A stretch of DNA of 64,000 nucleotides from contig NZ_JACHTC010000018.1 in the NCBI RefSeq assembly GCF_014145635.1, forward strand, positions 1 through 64,000. Direction: 5' to 3'. This document shows, one piece after another, positions 20,401 to 29,943 of the stretch (position 1 is the first letter of the stretch; every line of letters starts with the position of its first letter). The position numbers were made by a program, and so were the translations under genes. This DNA is from Myroides sp. WP-1 (GTDB lineage: Bacteria; Bacteroidota; Bacteroidia; Flavobacteriales; Flavobacteriaceae). The notes beneath the pieces are model-generated. The model did no database searches. It had not been told where the DNA came from and saw only the letters and a list, made by a program, of their open reading frames with translations.

Positions 20401-21111
20401 ATGAGAAAAGAAGTGGAATATCTAGAATGGGATAGTGATTTTTTTGGACATAGAATAGGTAGAACTTACATTGATGATTACTCAAATTTTACATCACTTA
20501 ATAGAGACGATTTTGATCTTGTTTACGTGTTTAGTTCGAAGCCAATCGCTGAATTAGATTGGGCATTGAAAGATGAAAAATGCGTATTGAGTTGTCAATT
20601 AGAACAAGAGGAACAAACTAATTTATTGATAAGTAAGGATGTTATTGTCGAATCGTTTGATTCTGACAAACATTCATATGATCAATTGTTAGCGTTAGTA
20701 TATGAAAGTGGTGTTCAATCTAGATTTAAAAAAGATACAAACTTTACCAGTACTGGGTTTAAAGAATTATATAAAAAATGGCTAGATAATTCTTTATCAG
20801 GTCATTTTGCTTTAGACACTTTAATTGCTAAGTATAAAGGAGAAGTTGCAGGATTTCTAACTTTTAACGACAGCGCAGATGGTACAGTGAATATAACCTT
20901 AACTGCTGTTCATTCCGACTTTAGAGGAAAGAAAATAGCGACAATTTTAATTCGTGAATTCAAAAAAAGAGTTCAGATGAAAGGATATAAACGCGCTATG
21001 GTTGTAACTCAGTTTACAAATGAGCCAGCCATGCATTTATATCAAAAGAATTTATTTAATATTTATAGTATAACCTACATTTATCATATTTGGAAGCATG
21101 ATACCATTTAA
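20401..21111 (+). CDS. WecD-like GNAT acyltransferase
   Basis: A 236-residue single GNAT protein of the dTDP-fucosamine acetyltransferase type. The start LEWDSDFFGHRIGR is typical of WecD proteins. The CoA-binding region is LTAVHSDFRGKKIATILIREF, followed by TNEPAMHLYQKNLF. It would N-acylate dTDP-4-amino-4,6-dideoxygalactose. It overlaps the aminotransferase start by 14 bases. Having it next to the GNAT-MaoC fusion suggests either different acyl donors or subfunctionalisation. Confidence 0.85.
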   Translation: MRKEVEYLEWDSDFFGHRIGRTYIDDYSNFTSLNRDDFDLVYVFSSKPIAELDWALKDEKCVLSCQLEQEEQTNLLISKDVIVESFDSDKHSYDQLLALVYESGVQSRFKKDTNFTSTGFKELYKKWLDNSLSGHFALDTLIAKYKGEVAGFLTFNDSADGTVNITLTAVHSDFRGKKIATILIREFKKRVQMKGYKRAMVVTQFTNEPAMHLYQKNLFNIYSITYIYHIWKHDTI

Positions 21112-22234
21112 TAAACCCTATTTATCAGGAAAAGAACTCGATTATATTCAAGATGCGGTTCTTAATCAAGGAAAACTTTCCGGTAATGGAAAGTATACCA
21201 ATTTATGCCAGAATTTTTTTAATACACGTTATGGGTTTAAAAAATCACTACTGACAACTTCATGTACAGATGCATTAGAAATGGCTGCTATTTTAGCAGA
21301 TATTAAAGAAGGAGATGAAGTGATTATGCCTTCTTATACTTTTGTGTCTACGTCAAATGCATTTGTTTTAAGAGGAGCAAAAATTGTATTTGCCGATAGT
21401 AGAGCAGATCATCCAGGTATTGATGAGGATGCAATCGAATCGTTAATTACTGCAAAAACAAAAGCCATTGTTCCTGTTCATTATGCTGGTGTAGCTTGTG
21501 ATATGGAGAAAATCATGAACCTTGCAAATAAATACAATTTATTGGTTATTGAAGATGCGGCTCAAGCTTTAGATAACGATTTTACTTTTTCTGATGGTAC
21601 GAAGAAAGCTTTAGGTGCAATTGGGCATTTAGCCGCTTTTTCTTTCCATGAAACGAAAAATATTATTTCTGGTGAAGGAGGGTTATTAGCTATTAATGAC
21701 GAGCGTTTCTCAAGAAGAGCAGAGATTATTTGGGAAAAAGGAACTAATCGTTCTGAGTTTTTTAGAGGTGAAGTGGATAAGTATGGTTGGGTAGATATGG
21801 GATCTTCTTTTTTACCTTCAGAAATGATCGCTGCTTTCTTATGGGCACAGTTAGAAAATATCGATCGAATTCAAGAAAGACGTATTGCAATTTGGAATCA
21901 GTACGAAACACAGTTGAAAGATTGGGCATTGAAAAATGATGTTATGTTGCCTTTTATTCCAGAAAATTCAACAAACAATGCACATATGTTTTATTTGGTT
22001 TGCAAAGATGTGGAACAACGCACAAATTTAATTCAACGATTAAAAGACAACAAAGTATCAGCCGTTTTCCATTATTTAAGCTTACACAAAAGTGCATTTT
22101 ATCAAGATAAACACGATGGTCGTCAGTTAAAACAAACAGATCGATATTCTGAATGTTTAGTGCGTTTGCCATTGTATTTTGAATTATCGAATGAACAAGT
22201 GAAAATGATAACAGAGGTAATTGTAAATGGCTAA
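21098..22234 (+). CDS. wecE: dTDP-4-amino-4,6-dideoxygalactose transaminase
   Basis: A 378-residue DegT/DnrJ/EryC1 aminotransferase. Many segments match WecE closely: MIPFNKPYLSGKELDYIQ, GDEVIMPSYTFVSTSNAFVLRGAKIVF, VPVHYAGVACDMEKIMNLANKYNLLVIEDAAQ, and SFHETKNIISGEGG, where the Lys is the PLP-binding residue. It converts dTDP-4-keto-6-deoxyglucose to dTDP-Fuc4N. It follows the acyltransferase by overlap, as in ECA clusters. Confidence 0.93.
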   Translation: MIPFNKPYLSGKELDYIQDAVLNQGKLSGNGKYTNLCQNFFNTRYGFKKSLLTTSCTDALEMAAILADIKEGDEVIMPSYTFVSTSNAFVLRGAKIVFADSRADHPGIDEDAIESLITAKTKAIVPVHYAGVACDMEKIMNLANKYNLLVIEDAAQALDNDFTFSDGTKKALGAIGHLAAFSFHETKNIISGEGGLLAINDERFSRRAEIIWEKGTNRSEFFRGEVDKYGWVDMGSSFLPSEMIAAFLWAQLENIDRIQERRIAIWNQYETQLKDWALKNDVMLPFIPENSTNNAHMFYLVCKDVEQRTNLIQRLKDNKVSAVFHYLSLHKSAFYQDKHDGRQLKQTDRYSECLVRLPLYFELSNEQVKMITEVIVNG

Positions 22235-23390
22235 GATTTTACATTTAATTCCAGATGAAAAAGTAACAGATAATGTCATTGAAAATTTTGAAAAAGTTTT
22301 CAATGACAATGTTTTTTTTGTGTATGGGAATCCTAATAATAGAAAGTATTGTAAGTCGGTAGGGGATCATATTATTTTTGGACAAGAGGAACTGTTTGTC
22401 AAAGAAAATATCAACTTAGAAGTATCAGGAATAATCGTTCACGGACTCAATCATATTTTTGCAAAATTGATTCTGACTGTCGATAGAAAGATTAAAATTG
22501 GATGGTTTGCATGGGGATACGACATTTATTTTTTACCCAAATTAGTTGACCGACTCTATGCGTCTGATACTTATAAGTTTTTGACTCAAAGAGATAGTAA
22601 ATTTGTACTCGTTCAAAAAATTAAAAAGAACCAACTTTTAAGAGGGTTATACTATAAGTTAGTTGTAAAACGTGAGGATTTCTATTTAACCTACGAAAAA
22701 GCACACCAGCGTATTGACTATTTTTGCAGCTATATTAAAGAAGATTATGATCTTTTTAATTCGGTATACGCTAATAAAACGTCCTTTCTCGAAACGGGTT
22801 ATTTTTCAATCGATCAATATCTTGCAGGACAAGAAGAACTGCGTGTAAATATCGAAGCATCAAATATTTTGATCGGTAATTCAAATTCTCCAGAATGTAA
22901 TCATTTGGATGTTTTTAGCTTGCTTAAAGAGAATGAGTTGAATCAAGTAAAACTAATAGTACCATTAAATTATGGTACTGATATCTCGTATAAAAATGAA
23001 GTTCTAAGACAAGGCAAGTTGGCTTTTGAAGATGATTTTTTGCCCTTGCTAGATTTTATGGATCGAGCAAAGTATTTTGAGCTTTTATCTAGTTGTAGTA
23101 CGGCAATATTTTATCATTACCGCCAGCAAGCCATGGGCAATATCATTGCCTTCTTGTATATGGGTGGACGCGTTTATCTGTCTAAGAAAAATCCTGTATT
23201 TCACTATTTTAACCGATTGGGAATTAGAGTTTTTGATTTAGATACAGAGTTTGAACGTTATAAAAATCAAGTGTTAGAGGAAGATGTCATTTTGCATAAT
23301 CAAACTATCTTAAAAAGATATTTTAGTAAAGATGTTATTCTAAAACAAAGTAAAGAATTAGTAGATCAGTTGTTGAATGTCAATAGATAA
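22227..23390 (+). CDS. 4-acetamido-4,6-dideoxygalactose transferase (WecF-like, GT56)
   Basis: A 387-residue protein with the architecture of WecF. The segment ILIGNSNSPECNHLDVFSLL matches the family hallmark GNSxSPxxNHL. VKLIVPLNYGT and the C-terminal FYHYRQQAMGNIIAFLYMGGRVYLSKKNP are also as in GT56 enzymes. It would transfer the Fuc4N-acyl sugar to a lipid-linked intermediate on the cytoplasmic side. It overlaps wecE by 8 bases and the flippase gene by 14, so translation is probably coupled. Lower G+C than the upstream genes. Confidence 0.85.
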   Translation: MAKILHLIPDEKVTDNVIENFEKVFNDNVFFVYGNPNNRKYCKSVGDHIIFGQEELFVKENINLEVSGIIVHGLNHIFAKLILTVDRKIKIGWFAWGYDIYFLPKLVDRLYASDTYKFLTQRDSKFVLVQKIKKNQLLRGLYYKLVVKREDFYLTYEKAHQRIDYFCSYIKEDYDLFNSVYANKTSFLETGYFSIDQYLAGQEELRVNIEASNILIGNSNSPECNHLDVFSLLKENELNQVKLIVPLNYGTDISYKNEVLRQGKLAFEDDFLPLLDFMDRAKYFELLSSCSTAIFYHYRQQAMGNIIAFLYMGGRVYLSKKNPVFHYFNRLGIRVFDLDTEFERYKNQVLEEDVILHNQTILKRYFSKDVILKQSKELVDQLLNVNR

Positions 23391-24672
23391 TCAAATTAGA
23401 AAAGGACTAGGGTGGACGACAATTTCAACGGTGGTTATTGCTGTTGTTGCTATTGTTAAAATATCAGTGCTTGCTCGTTTTTTAGACAAAAGTGATTTTG
23501 GTTTAATGGCTATCGTAACTTTTGTTATTTCCTTTATGGAGTTGTTTAATGATTTTGGTGTTTCTATCGGAATTTTACACAAACAAGACATAACAAAAAG
23601 AGAGTACCACAGTTTGTATTGGGTCAATCTCGGAATTAGTGTTATGCTATTCGGTGTTTTAGCTGTTTTGAGCCCTTTTATTGCGGGATTCTATGATATG
23701 CCTCGCCTAACAGAATTACTCTGGCTAATTGGCTTTAATCTCGTAATTAGCGGTATTGGACGACAGTTTAAAACGATTGAACAAAAGGAGCTTCAGTTTA
23801 ATTATATCGCACTTGTTGATATGATTGGTGCCTTGTTGTCTTTAGTGGTAGCTATCTACCTTGCCATGCGTGGGTATGGTGTACTTTCTTTAGTCTATTC
23901 CCTAATGATACAGTTTGGTTTTGTAAACCTCTGCTATTTTGTTCGTGGAATTAAAAAGTATGGACTATCTTTTCATTGTAAAATAAAAGAAACGATCCCC
24001 TTTTTGAAGATTGGTATGTATCAAGTAGGTGGACAAGTAGCTAATTATTTCAATCGAGATTTAGATGTACTGCTGATCGGTAAATTCTTTTCTCCCGATG
24101 TCTTAGGAGGTTATAGCTTAGCAAAACAGTTGGTATTTAGACCTTTTCAGCTTTTAAATCCTATTGTATTACGCGTAGCTTCACCCGTTTTGGCCCGTTT
24201 TCAAAATGATATAGCCGAGTTAAGACGACGCTATTTGAGTATGCTAAATATGATTGCTACTCTAAATATCGTAGTTTATGGATTGTTGATCATTTTTGCT
24301 CCTTTAGCCGTTCATATTTTATACGGTCAGGAATTTGATTCGATTGTAATCTTGGTGCGCATCTTGTCTATTTATATGATCTTTAGAGCCATCGGTAACC
24401 CAGTAGGAAGTTTAGTGATAGCAACAGGACGCACAGATTTAGATTTTTATTGGAATCTTTTGCTACTTTTAATCATGCCAATATTTATCTATGTGGGGAG
24501 TTTATTCGGTATAATAGGAGTAACTCTATCTCTAGTGTTGGCCATGATTGTGTTATATATTCCTAGTTGGAAATTGTTTATTAGTAAATTGCTTGATGTA
24601 AGTTTAATGGATTATATAAGATCCTGTTTCGTTTTAGATTTTAAAAAAATTATCCATGGAATCAAATCCTAA
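23377..24672 (+). CDS. Wzx-type polysaccharide flippase
   Basis: A 431-residue polytopic protein with about 12 predicted helices. The N-terminal pattern (KGLGWTTISTVVIAVVAIVKISVLARFLDKSDFGLMAIV) and the segment NRDLDVLLIGKFFSPDVLGGYSLAKQL are typical of the MOP/MVF flippases (WzxC type). It probably moves undecaprenyl-linked repeat units to the periplasm. It overlaps both neighbours by 14-17 bases. Confidence 0.92.
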   Translation: MSIDNQIRKGLGWTTISTVVIAVVAIVKISVLARFLDKSDFGLMAIVTFVISFMELFNDFGVSIGILHKQDITKREYHSLYWVNLGISVMLFGVLAVLSPFIAGFYDMPRLTELLWLIGFNLVISGIGRQFKTIEQKELQFNYIALVDMIGALLSLVVAIYLAMRGYGVLSLVYSLMIQFGFVNLCYFVRGIKKYGLSFHCKIKETIPFLKIGMYQVGGQVANYFNRDLDVLLIGKFFSPDVLGGYSLAKQLVFRPFQLLNPIVLRVASPVLARFQNDIAELRRRYLSMLNMIATLNIVVYGLLIIFAPLAVHILYGQEFDSIVILVRILSIYMIFRAIGNPVGSLVIATGRTDLDFYWNLLLLLIMPIFIYVGSLFGIIGVTLSLVLAMIVLYIPSWKLFISKLLDVSLMDYIRSCFVLDFKKIIHGIKS

Positions 24673-25918
24673 TATGTTAGATGCTGCAAAGCAAAGAGTA
24701 AAATTTAAATTATCATTTGAGGTTGTCCTTGTCTCATTAATTATTTTATTACCTTCAGTTGAATTATTTAGCTATCTTTTTAGAGGATTAATTCCTTCGT
24801 TTGCTCTTTTTTTTTTGTGGATTGTTGTTTATTTCCTGAAAGGATATAATTCGCGGATTAAAGTTATGCGTGAGTATTTTTCTATCTTTTTACTTTTAAT
24901 GATCATATACCTCGCTATTTTTATTCATTATAGCCTATCAAGTACGGGGAAGGCAGGACTATTACAGTTTCTTAATTTGTTACATCTAGGATGTATTTTT
25001 ACAATTTGTGTTTATTATTCTAGTGATTACGAAAAGGATGTCAATTTAAGACATAGTGTGTTTGTTGTAGTTCTTGCTGTATTGTGTGTCTTTTCTATTA
25101 TATCGATACCTTATATTTTCAATAACGATGTTTTAGTGATTCGAAATCTATCTAGTGGACAATTGACTTCATTTCAAGAGCTTGATGCTAAAAAACATGG
25201 TTTAGGAACAAATGGACTTTACTCCAGTTTGTCTATGATTATTGTTTTTGCATTAGGTACGATGAAATCGTTTAAATTAAATAAAAGTAGTAGAAATTTG
25301 CTTTTACTTTGTCTTATACCTTTGAGTTTAAGTATTTTTATTTCTACCTTTTTTGCGTCTGTAGGATTATTTGTATTTGCATTATTCTACTATTTCATGA
25401 TTAACACAAAAAAGAATCCCTTTGTGCTTATTTTTCAAGCCTCTTTATTGGTAGCAGGTAGTTATCTTTTATTTAATTTCTTTCTGGTAGACTTAGAATT
25501 GTTTAAGCCCATTCTAAATAAAATGGAGCGATTCAATGAGGTAGGGGGAGATGATACTGGTAGAACGATTTTAGCTAGCAATTCCATAAATACTTTTTTA
25601 GAAAATCCATTATGGGGGATTGGTGTACCCGATAAAGGTAGTTTTAATTTGATCGGAGAACATATGCCTTGGGCTGATTTTTTAGGACAATATGGGATGA
25701 TTATTACAGCTTTGATCTATCTAGTTTTTTTACTCTTGTTTAAGAAAATATTTCTGCAACCTCGCAAAATTAGCAACAAACTGCTGAATCCAGCGAATAA
25801 AACGATATTCATATTATTTATATTAGGTAATTTCATTAGTCCAATGATATTTTATCCTTTAAGTTATTGTTTGCTATTTTTATGTGGATTACCAATCTTA
25901 GATAGAAGTAAATTATGA
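24656..25918 (+). CDS. Wzy-like O-unit polymerase / O-antigen ligase family protein
   Basis: A 420-residue protein with about 10-12 hydrophobic helices and a large periplasmic loop around residues 270-340. That loop contains ERFNEVGGDDTGRTILASNSINTFLENPLWGIG, the R..l...a...f...P..G.G pattern of the Wzy/WaaL superfamily. Polymerisation of the repeat unit is the likely role given the adjacent flippase. Sequence alone does not separate polymerase from ligase. Confidence 0.82.
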   Translation: MESNPNMLDAAKQRVKFKLSFEVVLVSLIILLPSVELFSYLFRGLIPSFALFFLWIVVYFLKGYNSRIKVMREYFSIFLLLMIIYLAIFIHYSLSSTGKAGLLQFLNLLHLGCIFTICVYYSSDYEKDVNLRHSVFVVVLAVLCVFSIISIPYIFNNDVLVIRNLSSGQLTSFQELDAKKHGLGTNGLYSSLSMIIVFALGTMKSFKLNKSSRNLLLLCLIPLSLSIFISTFFASVGLFVFALFYYFMINTKKNPFVLIFQASLLVAGSYLLFNFFLVDLELFKPILNKMERFNEVGGDDTGRTILASNSINTFLENPLWGIGVPDKGSFNLIGEHMPWADFLGQYGMIITALIYLVFLLLFKKIFLQPRKISNKLLNPANKTIFILFILGNFISPMIFYPLSYCLLFLCGLPILDRSKL

Positions 25919-27780
25919 AAAAATCAAAAATATTCATTTTCTTAAGCGGTCTATTAGTTATAGTCTCTTTTTTATTGGTTCAAAATGTAATAGTAAAGAA
26001 TAAATTCAATTTTAACTCTGCAGATGAAAAACTCTTATTCGATGACGTAAACAGGGTTAAGAATATTATTAATGATAGATCTGCTTATCCTGTAATGCTC
26101 AACATAAGAAAAGACAAGACGATGTTGATCGAGTATGAGGATCATGTTATATTTGATTTTGCTAAAGATAACATCGATGCTAAATCTTTTAAAAAAATAA
26201 AAAACAGTTCATATAAGAGCGCCTTGTATTCATTAGGTTTCCTAAGAAATTATATGATTGAAAATGGAATAGAAGGGATTGATGTTGAGCAAGTGGATAA
26301 GCTTGTGGATGAAGTTATTGATTTGGCACAGTCTTTTGTTGTTTATGATGTATATATAAATCACGATCATCCTGTAGCTGAGCGGTTAGAATCCTTGGTC
26401 TTGTATATCTCACTAAAAAAAGCTGCGGGCTATGTAGTATCGAATAAAGAGGTTAATCACGTTAAGCATTTAGTAGACCTTCTTATGGAGAAAGATTTTT
26501 TCTCTTATCATATGAATCACGGATTAATGCAAATACGTGCTCTATTAAGAGTTGGAACAATTGTACAAAAACAAGAAATTATTGATAGGGCAAAAGAGTA
26601 TTTATTTGATGTTTTACCTATTTATGTTAGTGAGGATGGAAGTATTTTGGAATCGGCTTTTGGTTATCAATACTATATTTTTTTGCAATTTGATTTATTC
26701 AATACTATTCTAGGTTATAACGATGATCATACACTTCGAGAAACTGTTGAAAAGCAAAAACGCTATCTTAATTCGATCGTATCGACTACTGGTTTTTTAC
26801 AAGGAACAGGCGATTCGTATAATCAAAATATCGATACTACATTAATTGCTAACAACAGTAAAGGATATAATATTTTTCAATTTGAAAATAATGTAGCGGG
26901 GTTGTCTTCTGAAAACAAAGACTTTATGATGTTTTTCGTGTCTCTTGACAATAAACCGAATGTTCATAAATTACAAGAAGATTTAGGAGTATATCTTTAT
27001 TATAAAAGACCCTACATCATAAATTCAGGAACTTATTCGTATGAAGTAAATGACGAGTTTAGAAAAATAGTTCTTGGACCAACTATCCAAAATGGGCCTA
27101 AATTTAAAGAAGAAACAATTACGAGTTCGGAGATTAAATCAGTTAATATCGAGGAAAATGAAGTTAGTTTTCTAGGACATGCACAATCTGTATCAAATGA
27201 AATAGATCGAAAAGTGGTTTTTAGAGACAAACATGTAATCGATGTTTTTGATTCTTCTGAATCAAATTTTACCTCTTCTTTTATTATTCATCCTGAAATT
27301 AAAGTAGAAGCTATTGATAAGTTTATGGTTAAGTTAATAGCAGAAGAAGATCAAATAGTGGTTCAGAGTTTAAAACCAATATACATGGATACTATTTTTG
27401 TATCGGATAGCTATAAATCAAAAGTGCAAACGATAAAGTTAAGTACAAAAGATACTAATCAATTTTCTTTCTATTTGCCTGATAATTTCGAAATTGATCT
27501 TACTACTTTGTCGTCAAAATTGAAGCATGGTAATTCTGAAAGGTATAATGTAATGAAAGAATTAAAACATAAGTATCCAGTAACTTTAGTAGTGAGGAAG
27601 GTTTTTGTTAGTTATATTTTGCTAGCAGGAACTTTTGTTCTTGCTTCATTGGCATTTTTACTTAGAAGGCTCTTTTTTACCTATCTATATCTCTTATTTA
27701 ATTTATTTTTATTGTGTAATCTTTTCACTAGTGGAAAATTGATTATTTACATTGTATATTTTATTAACTCTTTGAAATGA
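25915..27780 (+). CDS. Membrane-anchored heparinase II/III-like polysaccharide lyase
   Basis: A 621-residue protein with an N-terminal hydrophobic helix (6-26) and two or three C-terminal helices (about 562-618). The central helical part resembles an (alpha/alpha) toroid (INHDHPVAERLESLVLYISLKKAAG, YHMNHGLMQIRALLRVG, YVSEDGSILESAFGYQYYI). The beta part contains NVHKLQEDLGVYLYYKRPYIINSGTYSYE, the H..xD.gs...... (l)dsG pattern of heparinase II/III family proteins. It could trim or release uronate-rich chains, which suits a cluster making three kinds of uronic acid. Overlaps the Wzy-like gene by 4 bases and the next glycosyltransferase by 4. Confidence 0.75.
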   Translation: MKKSKIFIFLSGLLVIVSFLLVQNVIVKNKFNFNSADEKLLFDDVNRVKNIINDRSAYPVMLNIRKDKTMLIEYEDHVIFDFAKDNIDAKSFKKIKNSSYKSALYSLGFLRNYMIENGIEGIDVEQVDKLVDEVIDLAQSFVVYDVYINHDHPVAERLESLVLYISLKKAAGYVVSNKEVNHVKHLVDLLMEKDFFSYHMNHGLMQIRALLRVGTIVQKQEIIDRAKEYLFDVLPIYVSEDGSILESAFGYQYYIFLQFDLFNTILGYNDDHTLRETVEKQKRYLNSIVSTTGFLQGTGDSYNQNIDTTLIANNSKGYNIFQFENNVAGLSSENKDFMMFFVSLDNKPNVHKLQEDLGVYLYYKRPYIINSGTYSYEVNDEFRKIVLGPTIQNGPKFKEETITSSEIKSVNIEENEVSFLGHAQSVSNEIDRKVVFRDKHVIDVFDSSESNFTSSFIIHPEIKVEAIDKFMVKLIAEEDQIVVQSLKPIYMDTIFVSDSYKSKVQTIKLSTKDTNQFSFYLPDNFEIDLTTLSSKLKHGNSERYNVMKELKHKYPVTLVVRKVFVSYILLAGTFVLASLAFLLRRLFFTYLYLLFNLFLLCNLFTSGKLIIYIVYFINSLK

Positions 27781-28910
27781 TGACGAATATTGTATTTATA
27801 GCCAAAACGAATCTTAACAATGATGGAAGAATTCTCAATCAAATTAAAATATTGAATGAGGTTAATTATGGAAAAATTAAATTTGACTTTATACTCTTAC
27901 CTGATAAACCGGTAAATATTAGCTTAGATTCTAATGTTGAAATACATGAGATTAATCCTTTAGTGAGAAATTCGAAGATATTAAGACCCTTGATTGTTTT
28001 AGAATTTACATTTCGTGCATTAATGAAGTTGATTAAGCTAAAACCAAAAGTAATTCATACTCAGGATTTTGCTGTAGTTCTACCCGTTTATATATATAAA
28101 AAATTTATTCGTAGAAAAACAATATTAATTTATGATGATCATGAAATGCCAAATGAAAATGAGTCATTTCAGTATCGTATTCTTCAGAGGTTTGAGCGAA
28201 AACTAATGAAAATAGCTGACGCTGTAATTTATGCGAATAGTGAAAGACAAGAAATTTTAGATAAAGAGCTTGGATTAAGTAAAAGTTCATACTTTCTTAA
28301 TCTTCCTTATTTTGAAGTTGTAAATGATGATTCTAGCAAATTATCTATTGATCTCCAAAAGAAATTAAATGCAATCAAGCTAGTAAAAACAGAGGGAGGA
28401 AAAGTAGTTATTCATCAAGGGGCACTAGAAGAAGAACGTGGAAGAGAAAAATTGGCAGTTTTGAGTTCAAAGCTAGTTGGTAGTCAGTATCGAATTGTAT
28501 TGTTAGGAATTTCAAGACAAGAATTTGATGCGTTTTTAACCCAATATCAATTGTCTGAAGATGCATTTATCTTTGTAGGAAGTGTACCTTACCAATCGCT
28601 AGACTTGTTTTGGCAATTAGGAGACATTGCTGTTGTTATGTATTTACCTACATATATAAATAATAGATTATGCGCGCCAAATCGTTACTTCATTGCATTA
28701 AAAAATTGCATTCCAACCTTAGTTAATAAAGATAATCCTGTTTTGTTTAATTTTACTAATAAATATAATTCAGGATTTTATATTGAAGATATTGAAGATG
28801 TAAAAAAACTTGATCAGGTCGCTAACCATAAGTATCAAAGCGAAGTGCTTTCAATATTGAAGGAAGAGGAAATCAATAAATTTTTGTCTGTCTATGAGAA
28901 TTTTATTTAA
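27777..28910 (+). CDS. Glycosyltransferase, GT4-like
   Basis: A 377-residue GT-B protein. N-domain: FIAKTNLNNDGRILNQIKIL and PKVIHTQDFAVVLPVYIYKKF with a YDDHEMPNENE segment. C-domain: KVVIHQGALEEERGREKLAVL, then FVGSVPYQSLDLFWQLGDIAVVMYLPTYINNRLCAPNRYF, where the E is replaced but the fold pattern remains. Donor and acceptor are unknown. Very low G+C, as in the neighbouring Wzx/Wzy region. Confidence 0.82.
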   Translation: MMTNIVFIAKTNLNNDGRILNQIKILNEVNYGKIKFDFILLPDKPVNISLDSNVEIHEINPLVRNSKILRPLIVLEFTFRALMKLIKLKPKVIHTQDFAVVLPVYIYKKFIRRKTILIYDDHEMPNENESFQYRILQRFERKLMKIADAVIYANSERQEILDKELGLSKSSYFLNLPYFEVVNDDSSKLSIDLQKKLNAIKLVKTEGGKVVIHQGALEEERGREKLAVLSSKLVGSQYRIVLLGISRQEFDAFLTQYQLSEDAFIFVGSVPYQSLDLFWQLGDIAVVMYLPTYINNRLCAPNRYFIALKNCIPTLVNKDNPVLFNFTNKYNSGFYIEDIEDVKKLDQVANHKYQSEVLSILKEEEINKFLSVYENFI

Positions 28911-29943
28911 TCTTTTATTTTTCACTCTTTGTTTTCAGTGTTTTGCAACTGAAGATTTATCTGTTTTAGTTGAACGCTTAAAATTGAAGGCAGATTTTGT
29001 TATTCTTTCTCAATCCGATTTTATTCACGCTTTAGAAAATAGTAAAGAGAATGACGTCTTATATATAAAAGGAGAGGTAGAAATAGATTTAACGGGAGTG
29101 GAGGATATTGAATTGAAAGAAGGTGTTAAATTAATTGGAGATCGGTCAAAAAATAAGCAATTAGGTGCTCTATTATATACAAAAAGTGATGGCGTTTTTC
29201 CTCTTTTTAAAGTTGAAGGCGATGATGTACTTATTGCGGGATTGCGAATTAAAGGGAATGATGGGAAAATTTTAAAAGGTAAAGATCATCTAAAAAATAA
29301 AAGTAGAAGAAAGATTAAAAAAAACTATTTAGAGTATTACAATAAAAATATGTATGACCCTCCTGTTTCCATTGGAATTTATACAAGTGAACGCAATACA
29401 ATAATTTTTAACTGTGAATTATCCCAATGGACCCATGCAGCGATATACCTTCAAAAAGGTGCAACAAATATAAAAGTTTTGAATAATGATATTTTTGATA
29501 ATCAACGATTTGGTCTAGGATATGGTGTAGCCGTTAATGGTGGGGATGTTGAGATAGATGGAAATTTTTTTAAAAGTAATAGACATGCTGTTGCTTCAAA
29601 TGGAGTTAAAGGATCTTCCTATTTTGTGAGCAATAATACTTTTGAAGTTTCAAAAGGAAATCATTGGGCTGTTGATGTGCATGGTGGAGTTGATAGAAAA
29701 GATGGTACGCAAATAGCAGGTACTTATTTTGTTGTAGAAAATAATTTATTTATAATAAATGAAAAGACTCCAGCAGTAGTAGTTAGAGGAGTACCAGAAA
29801 AACTTTTCTTGATTAGTAATAATCGAGTTATCTATACTCTGGAAAATAAGGATCAAAAGTTGATTGGATATTTTTTTGAGCAAAGAAATGCTAGAGGCAA
29901 TTTTAAAGTTGAAAATAATAATGTTTTAGTAAAAGAGATATGA
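28894..29943 (+). CDS. Secreted right-handed beta-helix protein (pectate-lyase-like)
   Basis: A 349-residue protein with a signal peptide (ILFNLLFFTLCFQCFATED). It then shows repeated beta-helix rungs (NTIIFNCELSQWTHAAIYLQKGATNIKVLNNDIFDNQRF, GDVEIDGNFFKSNRHAVASNG, SSYFVSNNTFEV). The Asn-rich turn pattern (NNxF) is typical of parallel beta-helix carbohydrate-active proteins. It may be a lyase, epimerase or binding protein acting on the cluster's own polymer. It overlaps the preceding gene by 17 bases and the next by 4. Confidence 0.78.
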   Translation: MRILFNLLFFTLCFQCFATEDLSVLVERLKLKADFVILSQSDFIHALENSKENDVLYIKGEVEIDLTGVEDIELKEGVKLIGDRSKNKQLGALLYTKSDGVFPLFKVEGDDVLIAGLRIKGNDGKILKGKDHLKNKSRRKIKKNYLEYYNKNMYDPPVSIGIYTSERNTIIFNCELSQWTHAAIYLQKGATNIKVLNNDIFDNQRFGLGYGVAVNGGDVEIDGNFFKSNRHAVASNGVKGSSYFVSNNTFEVSKGNHWAVDVHGGVDRKDGTQIAGTYFVVENNLFIINEKTPAVVVRGVPEKLFLISNNRVIYTLENKDQKLIGYFFEQRNARGNFKVENNNVLVKEI

